Part shown: piece by piece, positions 21,483 to 30,000 of the stretch
How positions within the stretch are numbered: the stretch's first letter is position 1
How the letters are laid out: each line of letters begins with the position of its first letter
Assembly: GCF_964340395.1 (NCBI RefSeq)
Contig: NC_135567.1
Span: 9,939,484 to 9,969,483 of the forward strand
Reading direction: 5' to 3'
DNA: 30,000 bases
Source: Glandiceps talaboti
Taxonomy: Eukaryota; Hemichordata; Enteropneusta; Spengelidae
Notes under the pieces: generated by a model
Seen by the model: the letters and a program-made list of their open reading frames with translations, nothing else
The model's database searches: none
Told to the model about the DNA's origin: nothing
Made by a program: the position numbers and the translations under genes

Positions 21483-22328
21483 AAGGAATCAGTCAGTTTC
21501 TTCAGAAGAGCAGAGTGTGGGGGGAAGGGAGAGGGGTATTGTATTTATGGGGGCCACTGGTCAATAAAACTAGGTGAGATCCATTTAATTTGAAAGATTT
21601 TTCTCACCTCTTTTTAGATGTTTTCTTTTATTGAACTGTTTGAAACTTTACACAATCTGTATGTCTGTCTGTCTGTCTGTCTGTCTGTCTTTCTGTATGT
21701 CTGTCTCTCTCTTTGCCTCTATCTCAGGGTTTATTTTACATTTAAATTAACCTGCTTAACACTTTAAAAAAAGTCGTATTCACCATTGAATTTTGCATTT
21801 GGCCAAAACGGAATGATAACCAGATGGTAGGTGTGCTTGTTAGAGAAATAAAAAATATTCGACGAAGACATAAAAAGGGCCAGTAAGCATGTAAATGTTA
21901 CCGGTGCTGTGCGCGAAAGTTTTCACTGTTCCAATTGTATGAAATGCGCATGCTTCAAAATAGCCTGAAATTCTGTCTCATTAATATGTGTGACCAATGT
22001 GCGCATGTACGATAACCATGTGATGACCCAATCTAGAAAGTTTGGAGGTGTTAAACATTGATGCACCACACCGGCTTCCCTGACCAATTTACTGGAGTTT
22101 CGCAGGTAATGATAGAAAACATATATATAACGCCACGAAAATTATGTTCGAATTTAGTCTAATATAAAGAAGGCAAGCCAGTTTCATAAAATATGTTCCA
22201 TATGATAGTAATTAAAAAAAACAAAAACAATAATGCATGCGTAGTCCGGATTGTTTGTCTTGCTTTCGAAATTTCAAGTAGACTACCGAGAGTTGATTTC
22301 TTTTATTTTGATACATAACTTGTACCAC
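21019..22328. repeat. Tandem segmental unit, copy C
   Basis: Same order as A and B with shorter GACA (21440-21482) and TCTG arrays. It is more diverged in its last 500 bp, including a deletion near 22107 where copies A and B read 'ctcgggtgcggcccatgatc'. Length is 1310 bp. Confidence 0.93.
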
Positions 22329-22466
22329 TGTCACAATCAATGTAAAAGACGCAACAATGATGTTGCAATTGAGTGTCGCCATTGTTGTGTCTACCTGGAA
22401 AATTACTGCATTGTGGCAAACACAGGTTCATATAGACACAGCACAGTACAGTGAATACGCTCCCAC
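22329..22466. repeat. Tandem segmental unit, partial copy D
   Basis: The first 138 bp of the unit, ending abruptly after 'gtgaatacgctcccac'. The array ends here and different sequence follows. Confidence 0.9.
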
Positions 22467-24465
22467 TTTGTGAGGCGAGCTAACCACTTCGCTAACACTG
22501 TACGCATGATACGTCTGAAGGCTCACAGGCTGGGCCCGATCAAAGGGGGAACCTAACGTTCGGTACTGACGTGGCCATGGACAATCAGACTGCCATATTT
22601 TTCTTAAAAACTTAAAACTTGCAAATCAAAGACATGTAGCGACTTTGAGAACCATAGATTTCGGCGTACATGTACACATAAAAAACGGACATTACTGAGA
22701 CTTGGTCACGGCCCATCCATCCATGAACAGTGGACCATCCATGAACAGTGGACTCACCGTGGCCACATGTTATTACATTGTCCCATGTGTTGTCTTATCG
22801 TAAAGCCCTTTCTCATCCGATGTCTGTAAGTTCATGGATATTGAAAATATCAGATCATAGTTGGGGATGAGTAGCCTTCCATACCTTCCACTTTTACTGG
22901 AATATTGATAAATTATCCATGATTTCACAGTTGTGTCACCATCAAGGTCGTGACCTTTTATTTGCATTGTTTCAGTACGCCGCACGCACTGTGCAGATGC
23001 ACACGTAAACATCTTGTGAATGTGATACAATGTTACACAGTGTAACAATATCATCATGCCTGGAATGGCCTTATATCAAGTGCACTCCGCAAATATGCCG
23101 TACATTTGATAATTTCAGGTAATTTTTTGCATTCGAATTAATATATTATTACATGTTATCAGCTATTCATGAAAGTACAATTTGTAATAAATGAAACAAT
23201 ATTCTTACAGCGTTTTACAGTAGCAGAAATTATGAAACAGGTCAAATGAAATTTATGGCATGCCAACACAATAACATTGTAGTTTCTCGATTGAGATCAA
23301 ATCAAAACCGTAAACTGGTACATTTTACACGTAATACATACAGACTGACCTAGAATTTGCTTTCACAAAAATTAGTCTTTAATTTCTTCAAAGCTGTGTG
23401 GCAAATAAAAGCTAGAATTTCGAGTTATTACGTATATTTTAGTTACCCGTCAAAAAATAATGCTGTCAGCTATCACCACAGTCAGTACAGTGCACGTCAG
23501 AAAAAAATTCGATATTCTTTTCACTAAACTTTGCATCATTATTTTATGACAAGTGAACTTCGCTCAGCTCATGTTCAACTTTTTCAAATGTACACCAATC
23601 TGTCTGAAAAATAACACCAAAGTGGCTGAAACATCGTAAGTAGAGACCAAAGGTTTTTGTGAAAATCTGAGTCATCACTACTATAACTGTCAATCAAATA
23701 TTGGTGTCTAAATGCTTCGCGGAATACTGGACAAATGAGAGTTTAGCTGGGCCACAGTGCTAGTGGAAATTTAGTAATAAATAAAATAATATTGCTAGAC
23801 TTTTATTCATATACATAGCAAGTACCAAGCTCCCAAATGTTACGACTTGAAGCTTGAATGGGAAATATTGCACAATTAGTTGTGGTTGTAAAATTTCAAC
23901 CTTTACAGATCCTATACAACAATCTTAAGTGACATTCCTCTAAAAGTCCTCCGAACACTTTTCATTATTATATAATATTAAACCCCATAACTTGTAATAA
24001 TAATAATAATAAAAAAATAATAATATAGTTAGGTCACATATACTGCTTATGACAAGGGGTATTTGGTTATTAACTCATAACAGTTGTTGAACCCCTGGTT
24101 TTACTTTGAATGTATTTTTTGTCTCGGGCTGTCTTGGGCAGTTATTAATAGGACCGCATTCGGCCGGACATACGTGTACCGGTCAACGGTTCTCAGACAC
24201 ATGTAACTTCTAATACCAGTAAGTCATGAGTTCAACCTTCACCTGTTTTTATTCAAGATTGGGTTTAAAAGATGCAATGTATCTTCGCAAACTTAATACA
24301 TCTGAGAATAAATGAGGCAGAATTCAGGCAAGCCGTCTAGGTACAACGTGCATTTGACATGATGTGATGACGCATATTACGCACACACTACGTACATGTA
24401 CACTGCATCGTACCAGACTTGGCCTATTTTCAAGCATTCTCAGTTCGACACCTCAAGTCATATCA
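22467..24465. other. Unique sequence, no gene recognised
   Basis: A minus-strand frame at 22773-23057 is open for 94 codons without a recognised domain. The sequence just after the array (gtgaggcgagctaaccactt, about 22470-22490) resembles the reversed head of a tRNA-derived SINE but lacks a clear B box. An AAT-rich run lies at 23996-24025. Nothing else was identified. Confidence 0.5.
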
Positions 24466-24720
24466 CTAGCCAGGTATTGGATCGGGGTGATCGTCTATTT
24501 CCTCCGACAACGTGTAGCGAGCATAGGAAAGTATATACCTTGACATTATGTACACCAAATTTATCGCCCCAGGAAGAGGCTTTTTATCTAACACTGTGTT
24601 TTCTCCGGTTTTGTTTTTTGGTTTTGAGAATCTTATGAAGTGAAAACTATCCATGTAGTCTCGGTCATAACATCGAGAATCCGACTTACATTCTCTATAT
24701 GCACATCGTTTTACAACCAT
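24466..24720 (-). pseudogene. Degraded THAP zinc-finger domain
   Basis: From the ATG at 24720 the frame reads MVVKRCAYRECKSDS, giving the first C-x4-C pair of a C2CH THAP finger, then FHFIRFSKPK, the family's 'F..FPkPk' patch. In another frame the second half, LCSLHVVGGN, supplies the C-x2-H ligands (Cys codon 24521-24523, His codon 24512-24514). The original frame ends in DDHPDPIPG, a tail common in invertebrate THAP proteins. The ligand spacing is about 55 codons, as in THAP domains. At least two frameshifts, and a TAG where the conserved Trp would sit, break it. It is probably a relic of a transposon-related THAP gene. A sequencing error or exon borders could explain part of the damage. 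Confidence 0.55.
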
Positions 24721-25704
24721 ACTTTTAAAGTTTGCTTCGCTTGATCGATACTATACTATACGTGCGATGGCATTGAGAACAATATCATGTTAACGTTGGT
24801 TGACACTTCAGCTTGACCACCGTCATATGGTTGCTATGGACTCAATAGCTCACGCGGGAACTGCCGCGAGATGAAAAATGACTTACTGAATTGAATTTGA
24901 AGAGTGTATTTTAAGATATAGCCGAAAATTGTGAATTATTAAGAAGATAAGTCATAAAACAACAAGTTTTTCAGAACATTGGAAACAAACATTTTTGTCC
25001 CTAATTGACCATAAGGTGAGAGCCATTCTTTTAAAAGAAAGCTTGCATCTGATAATATTATATGGGAAAAGAAGCCACTTGAAATGACTCCACATGTATA
25101 GTATTTGAGTTATACAATAGTCATTGACCATTAGACAAAAATTGTGGTTTCAAAGACAAATTGTTTATGTTTAAAAACAAGGTGATCTGCAAATGCCCCG
25201 TGTCGTATGTCATATTTGTGTTATGTCTGAATAAAATTGGACATAGCATGTTAGAAAAATAAAATAATACTTCTTACCAGACACACATAAGGGTCTTTCT
25301 AATGAAATCCTGTCGTTTTACTTTGATCTCTATCTTCGTGTTGAAATAGTCACCATATTTCTTTTGCAAAAATCACATTTTCTGTATTAACTCTGAAGCT
25401 TTATATATATACATATCTCATTTAAGTGTATTAATCCATGTTATCTCTAATAATGAGACCTTGAAATTTGAACTTCAAGGCCATTGTCTTCAAAATAAAA
25501 GAGCCAAATATTAGCATAATGCAAATGCTCAACTTCAACTAAACCCGACACAAATATTTGATTCAGTTGTCCTCATATGTACACCGATTTGTTTCATGAC
25601 AATCACGACTGGTGACAATATTCGTCATAAAAAATTAAAATCTGAATTTCTAATTTGTTGAGGATTAGGAACTATGTCTTCAACGAATATTTGTTATTTG
25701 TCTA
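24721..25704. other. No gene recognised
   Basis: AT-rich unique sequence. A 'gaccttgaaatttgaacttc' / 'aaggccattgtcttcaaaat' block at 25458-25498 belongs to a loosely conserved dispersed motif also seen at 16263, 27895 and 28885. Confidence 0.5.
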
Positions 25705-25916
25705 CCAAGCGTACACCTGCCATCTGGTCATCATTCCGTGTTCGCCAACTGCAAAATTTAATAATACCCTTGTAAAAACGACATTTTCAAAGTGTTAAGC
25801 AGATTACTTCAAACGTAAAATAAACCCTCTAGTGTGTTAGTGGCAGAGACATAAGGTATGGGTTTACGTGACGTTCGTGTGGGTTGGTTGCTTTCAGAAT
25901 GTAATGAAAGTAATGA

Positions 25917-25922
<6 letters not shown>

Positions 25923-26004
<82 letters not shown>
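25923..26004. repeat. (GA)n tract
   Basis: A GA dinucleotide run followed by the same 57-bp flank that follows the 17466 tract. Confidence 0.97.
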
Positions 26005-26011
<7 letters not shown>

Positions 26012-26072
26012 TGCTATGCATACGCTACAAATTGCCAAAACAAAATTGCATACTTAATGATTTAGGGGTAGG

Positions 26073-26160
26073 GAGACAGACAGACAGACAGACAGACGTA
26101 CATACATAGGGACAGATAAATATAGAGAGACAGACATAGACACAGACAGACAGAGAGACA

Positions 26161-26194
<34 letters not shown>

Positions 26195-26227
26195 CATACA
26201 TACATACATACATACATACATACATGT

Positions 26228-26264
<37 letters not shown>

Positions 26265-26336
26265 TACATACATACATACATACATACATACATACATACA
26301 TACATACATACAGACAGACAGACAGACAGACAGACA
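26073..26336. repeat. Compound (CAGA)/(CATA)/(CA) microsatellite
   Basis: CAGA blocks at both ends enclose CATA blocks and a short CA block at about 26245-26263. The Tyr-Met-Cys-Val frames on the minus strand are artefacts. Confidence 0.97.
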
Positions 26337-26385
26337 GAGACAGAGTAGTTCGATTGGAGAAATTAGACTGGAGGAAAGCAACAAC

Positions 26386-26388
26386 AAA

Positions 26389-26419
<31 letters not shown>
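26386..26419. repeat. (AAAT)n tract
   Basis: Eight AAAT units. No SINE body precedes it. Confidence 0.9.
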
Positions 26420-26420
<1 letters not shown>

Positions 26421-26659
26421 AAATATATAAACCTTGCCGTCCCTTAATGGCGCTCTACTAGGTTGATTTTTCTCACACACATACGTTGGTTCTTTTTCCT
26501 TAAATCTTATCATGTTTAATAATCTAAACTTGGTAAAATACTAATATTGCACTGGGTCTATTCCATTATTAGGATAGGAAGCAAAGCATTTAGATTCACT
26601 GGCCTTGAAAAGGAACTCAATCATAGATGTTTTCCTTCTTTTAGTGAATTGTGTGAAAC

Positions 26660-27196
<537 letters not shown>

Positions 27197-27430
27197 TTAC
27201 TTTCATGAGATGATGAAAGCCCCACCTATGCACAAAAATATCGGGTAAACCATTACCATATGTCTATGTGCCCAACATAATAGGAGGCTTATTTTACATT
27301 TGAAGTAATCTGCTTAACATTTTGAAAAAGTCATTTTGCCAGGGATTATTTGTATTTGGCCAACACGGAATGTTGAACAGATGGAAGGTGCGTGCTTGTT
27401 ACAGAAATAGCAAATATTCATCGAAGTTAT

Positions 27431-27978
27431 AGTTCCTAATATTAAAACTCAGGTTTTAACTGTTTACGACAAATATTGCTGCCAGTTGGTCATTTTATCG
27501 TGATTGTAATGAAACAAATTGGTGTACATGTGAGGACTAATGAATCCGATGTTTGTACCAGGTTTGGCGGAAGTTCAAATTTATTAGGGCAAGTTATCGG
27601 AATTGCACAATGTCTCAGTGTCAAGCTATTTCATACATATTACACCCACAACATGTATCAACTATATGTTGCCAATTTGTTTTACATTATATTTACAGGT
27701 AATATAGAAGAAATCAAATATGTAGACACATTACTTTTGTTTCTCATATCAAACTATACTGAAAGATGCCCATACATCTGTAGTTAAAAACCTTACTTAC
27801 TAGGTAGCCTGAAACACCTGTGCTACATAGAGACATCATTTAAGTGTCTACCCCATATTACAAGGTACAAATTCCATATTAAGAACTGAATGTTTGACCT
27901 CGAGTTTGACGTACAGGTTCAATAATCAAAATTCAACTATTTCTTACATATTGTAGACATGTTGTGTTTTTTCGGAAT
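27431..27978. other. No gene recognised
   Basis: A 103-codon frame at 27476-27787 has no recognised domain. 27895-27978 starts a repeat unit that recurs from 28229 (gacctcg...tttgacgtacag, then ctatttcttacatattg). Confidence 0.45.
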
Positions 27979-28229
27979 GACCAATTTTGCAAAAGATATT
28001 GGACACGGATATACAAGAAGAAAGGAAATACATATAACTTTCTGTCATGTGTTGATTGTTTGTGTCCAGTTTTCTTGGTATCAATATTTGAATATAAGTA
28101 TCTATTTTGGTAATTTTCAACGCATAAACCATGAAATAAATCCTGCCAAAGGGCTCTGTCCCAATATTTAGTAATTTTGTGCATCTGCTATGAATTTTCA
28201 ATATTTGTTTTATTCAATTCAAGTCTATG
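27979..28229. repeat. Large inverted repeat, right arm
   Basis: Reverse complement of 26660-26910. Its inner part (cggaatgacc...ttggacacgg) also resembles 28316-28350, so the arm belongs to a dispersed repeat family with at least three members here. Confidence 0.95.
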
Positions 28230-29101
28230 ACCTCGTTCGACTACGACTTTGACGTACAGATTCAATGATCAAAATCCAGCTATTTCTTACATATTGCAGA
28301 CATTTTGCTTTTCTCGGAATGACAATTTTTCTAAAAGATATTGGACACGGGAATGCAAGAAGCAAGGAAATGCTCTTAATTTTTTTTACTGAGTGGCAGC
28401 CAACTAATCGCATTAATTTTGGAAATGTTTGTTGCTGTAGCTTTTAGTTTTATAACTATATCTTTAAAGACACTCTTCAGATTCAATTCAACTTGGTAAA
28501 TACTTCAAATAGTAACTAATCGCATATGTTTTATTGCATTCCGACAATAATAGTGTGTAATAGCGAAAATTAGAAAACTTGCCTTTAAGGAAGGCATTTA
28601 ATTTAAATCTGGTTGTTAGTGAATGACAGCCATGTTTAGCTAAATAATGATAATGTGTTCAACCGCTTGAGAACCATAATACGTCACTTTATTCAAATGC
28701 CCAATATGAGACATTGACTTTCTGTTGGTGTCAATTTAGTTTCCCACGCCATTGACCGTCACTACTTTGACTGAATGACAGCCATATTTGTTCTGCAAGA
28801 TCACTTTTTCTTAACTCCCAAACTGGAATACATAGAGAGATTGCATTCAAGTGTTTAATTCTATGTTTATTTTAAGACTATTGCCATTTGCTTTGACTTT
28901 GGCCTTCAGGGCTAGTGGTCAAGGTCATACCATTTCATGCATATTGTACTAGTTAAGTCTGATGATTTTCTTTCAATCTTACCTAAATCTGATACCTAAC
29001 ACGGGAAACGCACAGGCGTCACATTGCTACTTATATCCCTATATATATTCGCAAAAAATTAATACAGTCATTGACATTCGTTACATATTCTTATTTATTA
29101 C
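28230..29101. other. Repeat-derived start, then unique AT-rich sequence
   Basis: 28230-28350 is a diverged direct copy of about 27895-28010. 28885-28950 carries 'ctttgactttggccttcagg' and 'catgcatattgta', the same loose dispersed motif. No gene is seen. Confidence 0.5.
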
Positions 29102-29199
29102 AGCTATTTTGGCTAGAAAGGTTAGGATTGGATTTCAGCAACCTTTAAATGTGTTTAAAACAAAACGAAATGCAACATGGAAAAAGTGTCAATTCTAGT
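29102..29199 (+). CDS. Possible terminal exon, weak
   Basis: A good acceptor (TTATTTATTACAG) precedes a frame reading ILARKVRIGFQQPLNVFKTK and ending at TAG 29197-29199. The peptide is basic and unrecognised. No partner exon is identified, so this may be chance. Confidence 0.2.
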
Positions 29200-29446
29200 C
29201 GATCATAAGGTAGAATGAAATTATTGCTGACGTATCAACTATGAGTTAAGTGCCAATCACTCAATCAGAAGTTCTCTGCCCTATGAATCCCTGTTGTAAC
29301 TGGCTATATTAAGTAGCCACACCCACTTTTCCACTCAACGTGCACACGACACGATAATAGGCTGTTTAGCATAAATTATAATAATGTGGTGTCCATTGTT
29401 AGAATATCTTTATATGAAGTAAGTTTTACAAGCATTTTCATTGCAG

Positions 29447-29564
29447 CCAATACAACTGTTTACAGCTGAAAGGTGCAGATCTGTCCGCAGAATTTCTCTC
29501 CTGAAAATATCGACGATGAAGACTTTGAAAGCATACCACCTGATGACTCTGGTTGTTCTCTCGC
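29447..29564 (+). CDS. Possible internal exon, weak
   Basis: The acceptor TTTTCATTGCAG and donor GCAG|GTAATT bound a 118-bp block. The full block is open in a basic frame (PIQLFTAERC...). From about 29476 another frame is acidic and more protein-like (FSPENIDDEDFESIPPDDSG) and could start after GGTGCAG. Neither is recognised. It could belong to a gene that continues past the window. Confidence 0.25.
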
Positions 29565-29697
29565 AGGTAATTATCGCATTCTGTTTGTTTGCTTTGCCTT
29601 GTGTACTTTTTATATCTCTGTGAGGCAGACAAACTGGTTTTCCGAGAGACGTGAGGATGGGGTGAAATGTTTTTTTCTTCCATTTTTGTATTACTAG

Positions 29698-30000
29698 ATA
29701 AATGTCAGGTTTTCATAATATAAGCTGATTTACAGTGTTCAGATAACATTTTTTATTCATACTATAACGCCATCTTCTATAGTATACCGAACGAGACTTG
29801 AACAAGTAATGCTTACATGTCCGACACGTTAGCAGTTTTCACATCAATGAGTCAGATGTTCCTTCGGTTTTCAACTTATGACAACAGAGTTTGACTAATG
29901 GACACACCATTTCTAGGGAAAACACATTTGTGTGACTATAAAGGTTGCACAACACAGTTTGTCAAAACGAAGCAGTAAGCACAACATTACAGTATTAAAG
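29698..30000. other. No gene recognised
   Basis: AT-rich sequence to the window end. No repeat or domain was identified. Confidence 0.5.

Noticed and set aside
22467-22560. Possible minus-strand tRNA-SINE head (GTTAGCGAAGTGGTTAGCTC)
   Set aside because: The A-box-like part is good, but no convincing B box or tail follows and the tandem unit begins immediately.
22773-23057. 94-codon minus-strand frame
   Set aside because: No recognisable domain, no clear exon borders and no repeat copies to test conservation. It is left as unknown.

Overview
This is AT-rich metazoan genomic DNA. The evidence is spliced exons with GT/AG borders, very dense micro- and minisatellites, a tRNA-derived SINE, a Penelope-like retroelement remnant and a degraded THAP domain. 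A marine invertebrate is likely, and short dispersed 'ctttgacttt...aaggtca' repeats are reminiscent of molluscs, but the species cannot be fixed from the sequence. No bacterial, phage or viral gene organisation is present.

1-11.9 kb: the 3' half of one plus-strand gene, an ABC transporter of subfamily G (white/ABCG type). Eight exons (15-146, 1742-1834, 2195-2252, 2858-2938, 3658-3763, 4613-4713, 9355-9425, 10873-11004) join with consistent phases into 257 codons plus a stop. They cover nearly all of the six-helix membrane domain. The ATP-binding half must lie upstream of the window. The introns are filled by tandem arrays: tetranucleotides (2424-2749), 17-bp (3055-3206), 32-bp (4000-4479), a length-invariant 64 x 50-bp array (4731-7930), a SINE with an AAAT tail (8584-8857) and a 109-112-bp array (9561-10224). 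The last 56 nt of the coding region, ending exactly at the stop codon, are the first unit of a 15-copy array (10949-11790). Two AATAAA signals follow.

11.9-14.5 kb: a broken Penelope-like element. A GIY-YIG endonuclease fragment is flanked on both sides by hammerhead-ribozyme-like motifs in what look like pseudo-LTRs. An AT palindrome, a second hairpin and a compound microsatellite lie nearby.

14.5-18.2 kb: mostly non-coding, with short microsatellites, a 43/44-bp minisatellite (16338-17087) and a GA tract.

18.2-22.5 kb: three full and one partial tandem copies of a unit of about 1.3-1.44 kb carrying inverted GACA/TCTG arrays. A diverged, interrupted copy lies at 25.7-27.4 kb.

22.5-30 kb: largely unique sequence with a frameshifted THAP-domain remnant on the minus strand (24466-24720), GA and CT microsatellites, a large inverted repeat with 251-bp arms (26660-26910 / 27979-28229), and weak exon candidates at 29102-29199 and 29447-29564.

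Only the ABCG gene is convincingly functional. Most other features are repeats or remnants of mobile elements.
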